Part shown: positions 15,368 to 25,753 of the stretch, piece after piece
Layout of the letters: each line of letters opens with the position of its first letter
Numbering within the stretch: the first letter of the stretch is position 1
NCBI GenBank assembly: GCA_003280025.1
Contig: QCGD01000002.1
Coordinates: 207,369 to 271,368 of the forward strand
Direction: 5' to 3'
DNA from: Prochlorococcus sp. AG-363-P06
GTDB taxonomy: Bacteria > Cyanobacteriota > Cyanobacteriia > PCC-6307 > Cyanobiaceae
Length of the DNA stretch: 64,000 nucleotides
Notes under the pieces: model-generated
Databases searched by the model: none
The model's input: the letters and a program-made list of their open reading frames with translations, nothing else
What the model was told of the DNA's origin: nothing
Translations under genes and position numbers: made by a program

Positions 15368-17005
15368 TTAGGTAATTACTGTAGGAGTTTCCATTTTAGT
15401 TAGTTTAGAGATATTTAATAAATCATCTATATCATCTATTAGGGGCTTTAAGGCTATTTGAGGATTTAATGAGAGATTTTGTTGAGGATTTATAAATTTC
15501 TCAAAATAGAGTCTTAATGTTGCGCCCTTGGTTCCAGTTCCTGAAAGGCGGACAATTACTCTGGAGTTATCTTCAAGAATAACTCTTAAACCTTGATTTT
15601 CGCTAATAGAGTTATCCACAGGATCTAAATATGAAAAATTATCTGCATCTTTAACTAAATTACCGGCAAAATTAGTTCCTCTCAGAGTTGGCAACATAGA
15701 AGATAACTTATCAAAGATTTGATTAGCAATATTAGATGGAATTGCCTCATAATCATGTCTTGAATAATAATTTCTGCCAAATTGTCTCCAATGATTTTTG
15801 ATTAAATCACTTACTGAACAATTTTTTTCAGCTAAAATTTGTAACCAATATAAAACTGCCCATAATCCATCTTTCTCCCTTACATGATTACTTCCTGTAC
15901 CAAAACTTTCCTCTCCACATATAGTAATTAAATTAGAATCTAGAAGATTTCCAAAAAATTTCCATCCAGTTGGTGTTTCATAACATGGAATATTTAGTGC
16001 ACTCGCAACAATATCAACTGCAGAACTTGTAGGCATGGATCTTGCGACACCTGATATACCTTCTTTATAACCAGGAACACATGTTGTATTAGCAGTAATA
16101 ACAGCAAGACTATCACTAGGATTTACAAAACATCCCCTCCCCAGAATCATATTTCTATCGCCATCGCCATCACAGGCTGCGCCAAAACTATAAGACTTTT
16201 TATTTAATAATAAATCAGCTAAATGAGCTGCATAAGTAAGATTTGGATCAGGATGTAAACCACCAAAATCTTTTAATGGATCGCCATTCATAACACAATC
16301 ATTTCCGAGACCCATTTTTTCAAGAAAAATATTTTTTGCATATGGGCCAGTAACAGCATTCATTGCATCAAAAATTAATGAGAAATCTTTTTTCAGAAAA
16401 TCACTGATCTGATCGAAATCAAAGATTTTTTCCATTAAAGCCGAATAATCTTTCAATCCATCAATAATTTCTAAAGTAGTTTCTCCATAGTTAAATGATC
16501 CATATTGACTAAAATCAGGTAATTTGATTTTGCTTATTTTGTAACTAGTAAGTGATTGTGTAGATTTGAATATCTCATTAGTAATTATTTCAGGAGCTGG
16601 ACCACCATTAGCAATATTTAATTTAACTCCAAAGTCACCATCAATCCCTCCAGGATTATGACTTGCAGAAAGAATAATACCTCCAACAGCATTTTCTTTT
16701 CTAATCAAATTAGAAGTCGCAGGGGTAGATAATAAACCATCTTTTGGCACGATAACTTTTCCAACTTTATGTGCTACACAAATTTGAACAATTTTTTCGA
16801 TTGCTTCGATATTGCCATATCTACCATCTCCTCCAACTACCAAAGTAGATCCTTGTATATTCTCCAGTGATAGTAATATTGCCTCTATAAATACTTCCAA
16901 ATAATGTTGTTCCTGGAACTTTAATGTACTTTTTCTTAAACCAGAAGTCCCAGGCTTTTGATCTAAAAAGGGAGAATTTATATGAATAACATTAACTTCA
17001 GTCAT
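15368..17005 (-). CDS. pgm: Phosphoglucomutase (alpha-D-hexose type)
   Basis: Interconverts glucose 1-phosphate and glucose 6-phosphate, linking glycogen and sugar-nucleotide pathways to glycolysis and the Calvin cycle. The 545-residue protein has the phosphoserine loop ILSASHNPGG (about 110-119), the metal loop CDGDGDRNM, a sugar-binding GEESFG and a phosphate-binding RLSGTGTKG near the C terminus. The long chain and the GVKLNIANGGPAPE segment mark the PGM1-like branch rather than ManB/GlmM. Confidence 0.93.
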   Translation of the reverse strand: MTEVNVIHINSPFLDQKPGTSGLRKSTLKFQEQHYLEVFIEAILLSLENIQGSTLVVGGDGRYGNIEAIEKIVQICVAHKVGKVIVPKDGLLSTPATSNLIRKENAVGGIILSASHNPGGIDGDFGVKLNIANGGPAPEIITNEIFKSTQSLTSYKISKIKLPDFSQYGSFNYGETTLEIIDGLKDYSALMEKIFDFDQISDFLKKDFSLIFDAMNAVTGPYAKNIFLEKMGLGNDCVMNGDPLKDFGGLHPDPNLTYAAHLADLLLNKKSYSFGAACDGDGDRNMILGRGCFVNPSDSLAVITANTTCVPGYKEGISGVARSMPTSSAVDIVASALNIPCYETPTGWKFFGNLLDSNLITICGEESFGTGSNHVREKDGLWAVLYWLQILAEKNCSVSDLIKNHWRQFGRNYYSRHDYEAIPSNIANQIFDKLSSMLPTLRGTNFAGNLVKDADNFSYLDPVDNSISENQGLRVILEDNSRVIVRLSGTGTKGATLRLYFEKFINPQQNLSLNPQIALKPLIDDIDDLLNISKLTKMETPTVIT

Positions 17006-17037
17006 AATTTTAAAAAACTTAAAAAAATCTAACTAAA

Positions 17038-17208
17038 TTAATGAGGCATTTCGGATGTTCTTAACATAGCGATAAACCAAATAGAAGAAATCGATAATGC
17101 ACTTAAAATTCCGTAAGTAACACCAAACTTTGAAATCGTTAAAGGGACTAACAAAGGAAAAGCTAGAGCTCCAAATAAAGGTGTAAAAGCAACGATTTTT
17201 TTTAGCAT
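17038..17208 (-). CDS. 56-aa membrane protein with two helices
   Basis: The minus-strand frame starts MLKKIVAFTPLFGALAFPLL and has two hydrophobic stretches (residues 6-27 and 31-49), then a short polar end. It is a small conserved-looking membrane protein of unknown function, between pgm and the DUF4912 gene on the same strand (12-base gap from the DUF4912 stop). Support is an intact frame with plausible codon use and clear hydrophobic periodicity. Confidence 0.65.
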   Translation of the reverse strand: MLKKIVAFTPLFGALAFPLLVPLTISKFGVTYGILSALSISSIWFIAMLRTSEMPH

Positions 17209-17220
17209 TAATTTATTTTA

Positions 17221-18306
17221 TTAAAACCATTCTTTCGGAGATTTATTTTTGTCAGTAGTATCGTCCAGTGGAGTAACTCTATCAAATTTCATAGAAATAC
17301 TTTTTTCTTGCTGGCCTGATGAATCAACAGCCTTAATATCATAGTTTTGAGTCCCATCTCTAAAGGGAACTTGAATTCTAAAAGTTCCGTCGGCAGCAAG
17401 TGGAACTTCTTCTCCACCAATTGTTAATTTTGCAGATGGCTCAGTGGCACCATATACGATTAATTCGGCATCTGCAACCAGCCAAAAAGATCTATTTTTT
17501 ACTATTCCAATTCCAGAATCGTTTAAGCCTGAAGACCATTTACCTGCACCAGAATCTGTAACATTCGAATTCATGTTTTCCATAAATTCCTCAGATCCAA
17601 TTTTTCTCCTTACAGAAATGTTTGTTGCTGCTTGATATAACCTTTCATGCAAACCATTAACCTCCTGCTCCTGTGGATTTGAAATATCAGGGATAGTGTC
17701 AGAAGTAGAATCTAAATTAAAGGGCACGAACTTATCTAAAATTTGCTCAGAAGGATTGGATCCAGGGACATGACTTATTGAAGAAAACGCTAGTGACATC
17801 CAGTTGAAACCATATTTATATCCTAATTCAACTTTATAGTCCCTATTTGAAAGAGGAATTGGTAAATACCACTCAGTACTAAAACTATCAACTGTAATTT
17901 CTCTTAAAGCACCTTGATTTAAGTTACTGCCATCAGAACCAGAAGCATCATATAAACGTAAACATAATTTACTTGCACCTAAAGATTGTGCTTTTTCCCT
18001 ATCAATTTCAGAGATTTGCCAAAAAACATAGGCCCAATCTGGATCTCGAGGCAGAAAAACCACTTTTGTTAGAACTTCCTCAGTAATATATGAAGACTTA
18101 GATTCACTAGAACCTAAAGAAGTAGATTTACTAACTACTTTTTTCTTTACTATAGAACCTTTCTTTTGATATTTGAGTATTAAATCAACTAAAACTGCCT
18201 TAGTTTTACGACTATATAAAGGAACTGATAATTTACTTGCTTCTTGACGTAATTGTCTGAGGGTAAGTGAAAGTAATTGATCTTTATTCATGATCCCATC
18301 AGCCAC
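17221..18306 (-). CDS. DUF4912-domain protein with N-terminal SAP/Rho-like helix
   Basis: The 361 residues start with a short helical module (DQLLSLTLRQLRQEASKLSV) like the SAP or Rho N-terminal fold. A Lys/Ser-rich linker leads to a DUF4912 domain (about 70-190) with the hallmark PRDPDWAYVFWQI and a later LGYKYGFNWMSLAFS. A C-terminal Ig-like part follows (about 270-340, TIGGEEVPLAADGTFRIQVP). Homologues are found mainly in cyanobacteria, with unknown function. It heads the minus-strand run that includes pgm and rarA. Confidence 0.8.
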   Translation of the reverse strand: MADGIMNKDQLLSLTLRQLRQEASKLSVPLYSRKTKAVLVDLILKYQKKGSIVKKKVVSKSTSLGSSESKSSYITEEVLTKVVFLPRDPDWAYVFWQISEIDREKAQSLGASKLCLRLYDASGSDGSNLNQGALREITVDSFSTEWYLPIPLSNRDYKVELGYKYGFNWMSLAFSSISHVPGSNPSEQILDKFVPFNLDSTSDTIPDISNPQEQEVNGLHERLYQAATNISVRRKIGSEEFMENMNSNVTDSGAGKWSSGLNDSGIGIVKNRSFWLVADAELIVYGATEPSAKLTIGGEEVPLAADGTFRIQVPFRDGTQNYDIKAVDSSGQQEKSISMKFDRVTPLDDTTDKNKSPKEWF

Positions 18307-18559
18307 TTTAAAATCTCCGTTTTAGTTTGGGATCAGTATGTTCGCTTTTTTATGCATTTGTGTGTCTTTCAAGCCTGTCGTCAGCATCCTCTGACTACTT
18401 AAAAGTACATCAGTTTAAGATTTTACTCAAAAGTCATTGGTATAATTAAGGTTTGATAAATTTTGGAAATAAGCAAAATTTAAATTAATTTTCTTTTGTT
18501 TTAAATTTTATTACCTGCATTTGTCATGGACTCAACAAAAATATATCTTTTCTTCGGGA

Positions 18560-18931
18560 TCAATTAAGGTGGGTTTCTGTTTCTTCTTCCACTAAAATCA
18601 CTAAATCCTCTATATCTAGATCTTTGATATCCTTGCCTATCTTTTGAGAAAAAAGATTCAACTTTTTTGCAGTTAATGCTAATTGTTCATAAAGAAGATC
18701 ACTAAATTTTTGATCATTAAATTTTCGGGATTCATTATTACACCATTGTCTTAGAAGATTTTCCTGATCTGAGAAAAAACTATTATCGCTAGATATAGAA
18801 TTCAAAATTGCAAGGCAATGCACAAGTATCCTTAAGTGATGTTTCTGTATTATTGGTAAATTCAGTTTTTCAATGCTTTGAATGGTTTGCAGAGTTAGAG
18901 AATTAGATAATGGATCAAGTGGAGAAGACAT
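18560..18931 (-). CDS. Hypothetical protein divergent from sufB, 123 aa
   Basis: A soluble, helical, acidic protein. Residues 15-45 (IQSIEKLNLPIIQKHHLRIL and the Leu/Ile-rich stretch after it) and the C terminus (DIEDLVILVEEETE) are amphipathic. I do not recognise the family. It occupies the place where many cyanobacteria keep the divergent repressor gene sufR, but it lacks a helix-turn-helix and the Cys-rich end of SufR and is about half its size. The ATG at 18931 lies 95 bases from the sufB ATG. Confidence 0.6.
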   Translation of the reverse strand: MSSPLDPLSNSLTLQTIQSIEKLNLPIIQKHHLRILVHCLAILNSISSDNSFFSDQENLLRQWCNNESRKFNDQKFSDLLYEQLALTAKKLNLFSQKIGKDIKDLDIEDLVILVEEETETHLN

Positions 18932-18992
18932 TAATTTTTACTTTTAATAAAAAAAACTCTATATTGAGGGGTATCTTTGGGTAGAGTATACA

Positions 18993-19012
18993 AACCTAAT
19001 TGTATATAGGTT
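18993..19012. promoter_or_regulatory. Inverted repeat just upstream of sufB
   Basis: AACCTA (18993-18998) and TAGGTT (19007-19012) are perfect inverted arms around an 8-base spacer, ending 14 bases before the sufB ATG at 19027. The repeat lies just after a TATACA-like -10 candidate, so it would fall at or near the transcription start. A repressor operator for Fe-S-dependent control of suf is a reasonable inference, but the sequence is not the CAAC-N6-GTTG known for SufR. Confidence 0.4.
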
Positions 19013-19026
19013 CATCTTGGGAAAAA

Positions 19027-20469
19027 ATGGTTAACGAAAATCTAGTTAAAGATGTAGTAAAAGAACCTTACAAATATGGTTTTGTTACGGATATTGAAAC
19101 TGAGAAAATTTCCAAAGGATTGAATGAAGATATTATCCGACTAATTTCAAGCAAAAAAGAAGAGCCAGAATACCTCCTTAATTTCAGATTAAATGCCTTT
19201 AAGAAATGGCAACAAATGAAAGAACCTAACTGGGCAGAATTAGGATATGACGAAATAAATTATCAAGATATAATTTATTATTCTGCTCCCAAGCAAAAAG
19301 AAAAAATTTCTAGTTTGGATGAAGTTGATCCCAAACTGCTGGAAACGTTTGACAAATTAGGTATACCTCTCACTGAACAAAAGAAACTAACAAATGTTGC
19401 CGTAGACGCAGTTTTTGATAGCGTTTCTATTGCGACTACATTTAGAGAAGAACTTGCTGAACATGGAGTTATATTTTGCTCTATAAGTGAAGCAGTAAAA
19501 AATCATTCAGATTTGATAGAAAAATATTTAGGCTCCGTGGTTCCAGCTACTGATAATTATTTTGCAGCTCTCAATTCAGCTGTTTTTAGTGATGGTTCCT
19601 TTGTTTATATTCCCAAAGGAGTGACTTGTCCTATGGATCTATCTTCCTACTTCAGAATTAATAGTGGAGATTCTGGGCAATTTGAAAGAACACTAATAAT
19701 AGCTGAAGAATCAAGTTCAGTTAGTTACTTAGAAGGTTGCACAGCACCAATGTTCGACACAAATACGCTGCATGCGGCAGTCGTTGAACTCATTGCTTTA
19801 GATGATGCTTCAATTAAATATTCAACAGTCCAGAATTGGTATGCAGGCAATGAAGAAGGCATAGGTGGAATTTTCAATTTCGTAACCAAAAGAGGAAAAT
19901 GCTTAGGCAATAGAAGTAAAATCAGTTGGTCTCAGGTTGAGACTGGTTCTGCAATTACATGGAAATACCCCAGTTGTTTGCTTTTAGGAGAAGAATCTAT
20001 AGGTGAATTTTATTCAGTAGCACTTACAAATAACCTCCAACAAGCTGATACAGGCACAAAAATGATTCATATTGGACCCAAAACCAAATCAACCATAGTT
20101 AGTAAAGGGATAAGTGCCGGTAAGTCGAAAAATAGCTACAGAGGTCTGGTTAAAATGGGCACAAAAGCGATTGGAGCAAAAAATTACAGCCAGTGTGATT
20201 CAATGTTAATAGGTGATCAAGCATCAGCGAATACATTCCCTTACATAACATCTCAACAACAAAATTCCGAAATTGAACATGAAGCAAGCACATGTAGAAT
20301 CTCTGAAGACCAACTTTTTTATCTACAAAGCAGAGGTATAGAATTTGAAGAAGCTGTTTCTATGATGGTAAGTGGTTTCTGCAGAGATGTATTTAATCAA
20401 TTACCTATGGAATTTGCAGCTGAAGCAGACAAGCTCCTCGCTCTTAAACTTGAGGGCTCAGTAGGTTAA
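19027..20469 (+). CDS. sufB: Fe-S cluster assembly scaffold SufB
   Basis: SufB forms the SufBC2D scaffold on which nascent [Fe-S] clusters are built. From the ATG at 19027 the protein is 480 residues, the family length. A TTG nine codons upstream is also in frame but adds no conserved residues. The characteristic beta-helix core includes [22 protein letters not shown] and a C-terminal [20 protein letters not shown]. It is the first gene of sufBCDS, with an inverted repeat in its leader and 20 bases to sufC. Confidence 0.96.
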   Translation: MVNENLVKDVVKEPYKYGFVTDIETEKISKGLNEDIIRLISSKKEEPEYLLNFRLNAFKKWQQMKEPNWAELGYDEINYQDIIYYSAPKQKEKISSLDEVDPKLLETFDKLGIPLTEQKKLTNVAVDAVFDSVSIATTFREELAEHGVIFCSISEAVKNHSDLIEKYLGSVVPATDNYFAALNSAVFSDGSFVYIPKGVTCPMDLSSYFRINSGDSGQFERTLIIAEESSSVSYLEGCTAPMFDTNTLHAAVVELIALDDASIKYSTVQNWYAGNEEGIGGIFNFVTKRGKCLGNRSKISWSQVETGSAITWKYPSCLLLGEESIGEFYSVALTNNLQQADTGTKMIHIGPKTKSTIVSKGISAGKSKNSYRGLVKMGTKAIGAKNYSQCDSMLIGDQASANTFPYITSQQQNSEIEHEASTCRISEDQLFYLQSRGIEFEEAVSMMVSGFCRDVFNQLPMEFAAEADKLLALKLEGSVG

Positions 20470-20489
20470 TTAACGAATTTATAAGTGAG

Positions 20490-21275
20490 ATGCAAACTAA
20501 AATGAAAGAATCAGAACCAATATTAGAAGTTAATAATCTCTTTGCATCTACGGATGATCTACCAATTTTAAAAGGCGTTTCTATAAATGTTTATCCTGGT
20601 GAGATCCATGCAATTATGGGTAGGAATGGATGTGGAAAAAGTACTCTCTCAAAAATTATCGCAGGACATCCCTCATACAATATTACTAAAGGTGAGATAA
20701 ATTTTTTAGGAAAAAATGTAAACTCTTTAGAACCCGAAGAAAGAGCTCAATCAGGAATTTTTCTTGGTTTCCAATATCCAATAGAAATACCGGGAGTAAG
20801 TAATCTTGAGTTTCTTCGTGTTTCAACAAACGCTAGAAGAAAATTTCTTAAACAAGAAGAATTAGATACTTTCGATTTTGAAGATTTAGTTAAAGAAAAA
20901 TTAGAACTAGTAAAAATGGATTCTGCATTCTTATCAAGAAGTGTAAATCAAGGTTTTTCTGGAGGTGAAAAGAAAAGAAATGAAATACTTCAAATGGCAT
21001 TACTAGATCCCGCAATTGCAATTTTAGATGAAACCGATTCAGGTTTAGACATTGATGCTCTTAGAATAGTTGCTTCAGGAATTAAGAAAATATCTAATAA
21101 TAAGATGGGAATCATTTTAATTACTCACTATCAAAGATTATTGAACGAGATAAAACCTGACTATGTACACGTCATGTCAGATGGTCAAATTATAAAAACT
21201 GGCGGAAGCGACCTTGCTCTTGAACTTGAAAAAAATGGCTATGAATGGACTGATAACTTTGTAAAAGAAAACTAA
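20490..21275 (+). CDS. sufC: Fe-S assembly ATPase SufC
   Basis: ABC-type ATPase that binds SufB and SufD and drives cluster assembly. Walker [10 protein letters not shown], signature [14 protein letters not shown] (the SufC-specific KKRNE form), Walker [16 protein letters not shown] and the switch His in ITHYQRLL are all present. The 261-residue length is typical. It starts 20 bases after sufB; a second ATG five codons in (MKESEP) is possible. It has no membrane partner, as expected for SufC. Confidence 0.96.
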   Translation: MQTKMKESEPILEVNNLFASTDDLPILKGVSINVYPGEIHAIMGRNGCGKSTLSKIIAGHPSYNITKGEINFLGKNVNSLEPEERAQSGIFLGFQYPIEIPGVSNLEFLRVSTNARRKFLKQEELDTFDFEDLVKEKLELVKMDSAFLSRSVNQGFSGGEKKRNEILQMALLDPAIAILDETDSGLDIDALRIVASGIKKISNNKMGIILITHYQRLLNEIKPDYVHVMSDGQIIKTGGSDLALELEKNGYEWTDNFVKEN

Positions 21276-21279
21276 ACCA

Positions 21280-22497
21280 ATGCAAATTATTGAAAAGATA
21301 AAAACAAATCAGCTACTTAGTAATCCAACAGAGATACAAAAAATTTGTCTTGAGAAATTACAATCAAACCCTCTACCAAATCCCAAAAGTGAGTTATGGA
21401 GGCTTTCAAATAAATCAAAATTTTTAAAGTTTTTAGATTTTACACTAAATGGCAGCAGTACTAATTTTGAATTCCCTTATAAAAATGATTCACAAAATAT
21501 CATTAGATTAATAATTGGTGAGAATAGTCAAATCAACATAAACCGCGAAAATTATTCTATAAATGAATTAAATAATGAAGAATTAATAGCGTATATTAAA
21601 CAAAATCTTTCTTCATTTGATCAAAACGAAAATTGGAGCGACCTCTTAAATCTCTGTTTAAGTTTTGAACAAAATATCTTAGGTTTAAGAATAAAAGGCA
21701 AAAAAATTCCTCCTCTTGAAATCCTAAGTCATGCAACAAATAATTCTATTAATGCAAAAACATTAATATTAATCATCGAAAAAAATTGCAATCTTGACGT
21801 ATTACAAATCAATCTCGGAACAGAAAACTCTTCACTATCTCAATCAACCTACTTCTGTTTAGAGGCAAATAGTTCTGTCAACCATGGCATGGTTGCCTAT
21901 GGAGAAAATAAATCCAATCTATTAAATTCTCTAAATGTTATTCAAAAACAAAATAGTGAATACAACTTAGGATCACTACATTTTAAATTCAATTATGCAA
22001 GATTTGAAATTCGCATCAAACAATCATTAGGTCATGCCAAAACAAATATCAAAGGCATGCAAATAACAAAAAATGATGAACAAATAGCAACTTATACAAA
22101 AATAGAATTTAATGGGCCAAATGGTTTTTTAGATCAAATCAACAAATCATTAGCAGATGATAGATCACATGCAATCTTTGAGGGTTCAATAATCGTTCCG
22201 AAAATAGCCCAAAACACTGATGCTTCTCAATTAAGCAGAAATCTACTTTTATCAAATCATGCACAAATAGATACGAAACCCCAACTAGAAATAATTGCCG
22301 ACGATGTAAAATGTAAACATGGAGCCACAATTTCACAATTAAACGAAGAAGAACTTTTTTATATGAGATCAAGAGGACTCACACTAGCAGAAGCCAGTAA
22401 GCTACAATTAGGTTCCTTCTTTAAAGAAATAATTTCTTTTATTCCCGTTCCAAAAGCTAGATGGGATTTACTTAATAAACTTTTAAAACAGGATTAA
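21280..22497 (+). CDS. sufD: Fe-S assembly protein SufD
   Basis: A SufB paralogue and partner in the SufBC2D complex, thought to help iron entry. The conserved C-terminal part is clear (KCKHGATISQLNEEELFYMR at about 345-364, then SRGLTLAEA). The N-terminal half is less conserved, as is usual. The gene begins 4 bases after the sufC stop, and its own stop overlaps the sufS start by one base (TAATG), so translation is probably coupled. It has 405 residues. Confidence 0.94.
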   Translation: MQIIEKIKTNQLLSNPTEIQKICLEKLQSNPLPNPKSELWRLSNKSKFLKFLDFTLNGSSTNFEFPYKNDSQNIIRLIIGENSQININRENYSINELNNEELIAYIKQNLSSFDQNENWSDLLNLCLSFEQNILGLRIKGKKIPPLEILSHATNNSINAKTLILIIEKNCNLDVLQINLGTENSSLSQSTYFCLEANSSVNHGMVAYGENKSNLLNSLNVIQKQNSEYNLGSLHFKFNYARFEIRIKQSLGHAKTNIKGMQITKNDEQIATYTKIEFNGPNGFLDQINKSLADDRSHAIFEGSIIVPKIAQNTDASQLSRNLLLSNHAQIDTKPQLEIIADDVKCKHGATISQLNEEELFYMRSRGLTLAEASKLQLGSFFKEIISFIPVPKARWDLLNKLLKQD

Positions 22498-23750
22498 TGG
22501 AAGCGATTCAAAATTTACCTGAAGTTTCAAAAAAAGATTTTCCTCTATTAGAAAACAATTGTAGAAGCAATAACAAAATTATTTATCTAGACCATGCTGC
22601 GACTACACAAAAACCTATACAAGTACTTCAGAAAATTGATGAATATTATAGAAACTTCAATGCAAATGTTCATAGAGGCGCCCACCAATTAAGCGCAAAA
22701 GCAACAGAAGAATTTGAAAATTCGAGGTTTGTAATTAGTAAATATTTAAATGCCAATTCATCTAAAGAAATTATTTTTACTAGAAACGCAACTGAAGCTA
22801 TAAATTTAGCAGCAAGATCATGGGGAGAATTTACATTACAAGAAAATGATGAAATTATTTTATCCATTATGGAGCATCATAGTAACATTGTTCCTTGGCA
22901 AATGGTTGCTGCAAAAAACAAATGTCGACTGAAATTTATTGGAATAGATAAAAATGGGAAATTAGATATTAATGATTTCAAATCTAAATTAACATCCAAA
23001 ACAAAATTAGTTAGCCTTGTACACATAAGTAACACTTTAGGTTGCTGTAATCCAATCAAAGAAATAACTAACTTAGCAAAGCAAAAAGGTTCTTTAGTTC
23101 TTCTCGATGCATGTCAGAGTTTAGCTCATCAAAAGATCGATGTTATTGATCTAGGAATAGATTTTTTAGCCGGTTCAGGTCATAAATTATGTGGTCCAAC
23201 AGGAATAGGTTTCCTTTGGTCCAAAAAAGAGATATTAGAAAAAATCCCTCCATTTTTTGGTGGAGGCGAAATGATTCAAGATGTTTTTCAAGAAAGTAGT
23301 ACTTGGGCAGAACTTCCTCATAAATTCGAAGCAGGAACTCCAGCTATTGCAGAAGCTATTGGTCTTGCAGAAGCTATAAATTATATAAATAATGTTGGAT
23401 TAGATCATATTCATGAATATGAAAAGAGCATTACTCAATACTTATTTGAAAAATTAAATCAAATAGAGGATATTGAAATTATTGGTCCACCTCCCGAGAT
23501 AGATCCAAAAAGAGCATCGCTAGCTACTTTCTATTTCAAAAAAATACATTCTAACGATATAGCTGAAATTCTTGATTCAAAAGGAATCTGTATTAGAAGT
23601 GGACATCATTGTTGTCAACCTCTTCATAGACACCTCGGAATTAATTCAACAGCAAGAATTAGCATGAACTTCACAACCAACAAAGATGATATTGATATAT
23701 TCATAGACAAATTAAAAGCAACTATTAATTTTCTAAAAATAAATTCTTAA
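22497..23750 (+). CDS. sufS: Cysteine desulfurase SufS
   Basis: PLP enzyme that takes sulfur from cysteine for Fe-S assembly. The Schiff-base lysine is in GSGHKLCGPTG, the catalytic Cys in IRSGHHCCQP, and TRNATEAINLAA and MEHHSNIVPW are group II (SufS/CsdA) motifs. 417 residues. It is the last gene of the suf operon, and its stop overlaps by four bases with the stop of the convergent S9 peptidase gene. No sufE lies in the window. Confidence 0.96.
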   Translation: MEAIQNLPEVSKKDFPLLENNCRSNNKIIYLDHAATTQKPIQVLQKIDEYYRNFNANVHRGAHQLSAKATEEFENSRFVISKYLNANSSKEIIFTRNATEAINLAARSWGEFTLQENDEIILSIMEHHSNIVPWQMVAAKNKCRLKFIGIDKNGKLDINDFKSKLTSKTKLVSLVHISNTLGCCNPIKEITNLAKQKGSLVLLDACQSLAHQKIDVIDLGIDFLAGSGHKLCGPTGIGFLWSKKEILEKIPPFFGGGEMIQDVFQESSTWAELPHKFEAGTPAIAEAIGLAEAINYINNVGLDHIHEYEKSITQYLFEKLNQIEDIEIIGPPPEIDPKRASLATFYFKKIHSNDIAEILDSKGICIRSGHHCCQPLHRHLGINSTARISMNFTTNKDDIDIFIDKLKATINFLKINS

Positions 23751-25672
23751 ATCTTTAAAACTTTATTTAAAAAATCTTCAGTTTTTTGGATAACTTGTTT
23801 TTTATTTTCAATATCTTTAAACCCATGACCCTCATTTTCAAAAAACACAACTTCTGAGAGTTGATTATTCTCAATCAACTTTTCTTGAACTTTTAATGTT
23901 TGTTTATATGAAATAACTGAATCTTTTTTGCCATGAAATAATAATATTGGTTTTTTTAAATTACTCATTCTATTTATTGGTGATCTAGTATTGTACTCCC
24001 TAAAAGATTCATCATAATTACCTACCAGAGAATTTAAATAATCTTTTTCAAATCTATGAGTATTGAGATACATATCCTCCAGATCAATTACAGGATATTT
24101 ACAAATAGCCGCTTTGAAAACATTCCCTTCACATAGAGAATTAAGGGCAGTTAAGCCTCCAGCACTATTTCCAAAAATTACAATATTTTCACTATCAACT
24201 AGATCTAATCTGACCAATTCAAGAACTAATGCTTTGCAATCATAAGAATCAACAATTCCCCATTTATAATTTAATCTCTCCCTATACTCTCGGCCAAAAC
24301 CTGATGAACCGCCATAATTAACTTCAGCAACAAAAAAACCTTTTGCGACCCAATATTGCACTTCAGAATTGTAGGATCCGTCGAAATTTGCAGTAGGGCC
24401 ACTATGAGCTCTTATCAAAAGTGGTGGTTTATTAAACCTTGCACATAAAGGCCTATAAAGAAAGGAATGTGTAGATTGATTATCAAAACCTTTAAACCAA
24501 AAAGATTCTGGTTTTGAACAATCCACTATAGATTCATACGATACCTTTTTTAGTATATTTAAGGAGATTTTCTCTCCAAAATCAATTTCAAGTAAATTAC
24601 CCAAAAAATCAGAACCACATCCTTTTAAAGCTAATTTTTTATCAAAAGCACTAAAATCACTTACTGAAGAAAATGGCAAATAAATTTCTTGTATAAACTT
24701 AAGATCTTGATATTGCTCTATGAGCCACAAGTTTCCTTTTTTTGCCAAACAAAATAAATTTTTGAGAGACCCAGAAAAAAAAGTAATTCCAGAAACCCAT
24801 TGGGGGGCACCATATTCATATAAATTTTTCTTTATTCTTTTCTTGATAACAATATTGTGAATTTCACTTACATCAATAAATAATAAATTCCACCACCCAG
24901 AGCTATCTTCTGAACATACAAGGAGTTTATCACTTATCCAATAAGGTTGGAAAAAAGAAACTTTTCTATTCCCATTGATAACTAAATTGGTAAATCTTTT
25001 TATCCTTTTTATCTCCCCATTATCTACTTCAGCAAAAAAAAGATCATTTTTTTCCCATGGCATATATGGAGTATCCCACTCTACCCAAGAAAATATGTTT
25101 TTTGAAATATTAGAAGATAAATCTCCAGCAAAATTATCAAATTTTTTTATTTGATGAATATCTTGTTTAGTTTTTTTTAAATCTAACGAAAACAAATAAT
25201 CTATATTTTTAATCTCACAAATACCATACAAAATATTTTTTTCAGTAATAACAAATGAAGAATCAAAATTTCCATCTATAGGTTTAGACAGTTGCCTAGC
25301 TTCTTGAACTGGAACGAGATATTTTTTGTTACTTCTTTCTATTAATTTTATGCCTTCAAAAATCTGAAACCATATTGCCTTTGAAAGCTGATCGATCCAT
25401 ATCAGATAAAATTTTTTTTTAAAGTATAAGCATTGATAAGATTTACCACCATATCCATGAAAATTACTTTTTACATTAAATTGATCTCCAGTTAATTGTT
25501 GGGGGAAAGCATCTTTCTCATTAAATGGTCGAGCAAAAATAACATTATTTAAATTGTTGTCATCACTAACAATATCGACCCAAAAAATAATATTTCCAAT
25601 AATTGATAACTCTTTAAAAGCTATATGTCTACGTTCTCCTTGTCCAGGTTTTAGGTTAGCAACATTACTCAT
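23747..25672 (-). CDS. S9-family prolyl oligopeptidase-like peptidase
   Basis: A 641-residue protein with an N-terminal region of repeated beta-propeller-like strands (about 1-385) and a C-terminal alpha/beta-hydrolase domain. The nucleophile is in FGNSAGGLTAL (GxSxGG), the catalytic Asp in FHGKKDSVI and the His in NEGHGF. PTANFDGSYN and VNYGGSSGFGREYRERL are typical of the acylaminoacyl-peptidase branch. No signal peptide is seen, so it should be cytoplasmic. Substrate unknown. Confidence 0.88.
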   Translation of the reverse strand: MSNVANLKPGQGERRHIAFKELSIIGNIIFWVDIVSDDNNLNNVIFARPFNEKDAFPQQLTGDQFNVKSNFHGYGGKSYQCLYFKKKFYLIWIDQLSKAIWFQIFEGIKLIERSNKKYLVPVQEARQLSKPIDGNFDSSFVITEKNILYGICEIKNIDYLFSLDLKKTKQDIHQIKKFDNFAGDLSSNISKNIFSWVEWDTPYMPWEKNDLFFAEVDNGEIKRIKRFTNLVINGNRKVSFFQPYWISDKLLVCSEDSSGWWNLLFIDVSEIHNIVIKKRIKKNLYEYGAPQWVSGITFFSGSLKNLFCLAKKGNLWLIEQYQDLKFIQEIYLPFSSVSDFSAFDKKLALKGCGSDFLGNLLEIDFGEKISLNILKKVSYESIVDCSKPESFWFKGFDNQSTHSFLYRPLCARFNKPPLLIRAHSGPTANFDGSYNSEVQYWVAKGFFVAEVNYGGSSGFGREYRERLNYKWGIVDSYDCKALVLELVRLDLVDSENIVIFGNSAGGLTALNSLCEGNVFKAAICKYPVIDLEDMYLNTHRFEKDYLNSLVGNYDESFREYNTRSPINRMSNLKKPILLFHGKKDSVISYKQTLKVQEKLIENNQLSEVVFFENEGHGFKDIENKKQVIQKTEDFLNKVLKI

Positions 25673-25753
25673 TTAGTAAACTATATAGAAAGTGAATTAA
25701 AAGTGCTAATATTTTTATAGTTTAACTGCTCAGTAGATAGTTTTTGATTTAAC

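Noticed and set aside
18307..18559. Gap of 253 bases between the DUF4912 gene and the gene divergent from sufB, considered as an ncRNA
   Set aside because: A short stretch near 18360-18420 is less AT-rich, but I see no stable hairpin, terminator or known motif, so no feature is called.
19000..19026. In-frame TTG upstream of sufB as its start
   Set aside because: It adds nine residues unlike SufB, and the inverted repeat would lie inside coding sequence; the ATG at 19027 gives the family length.
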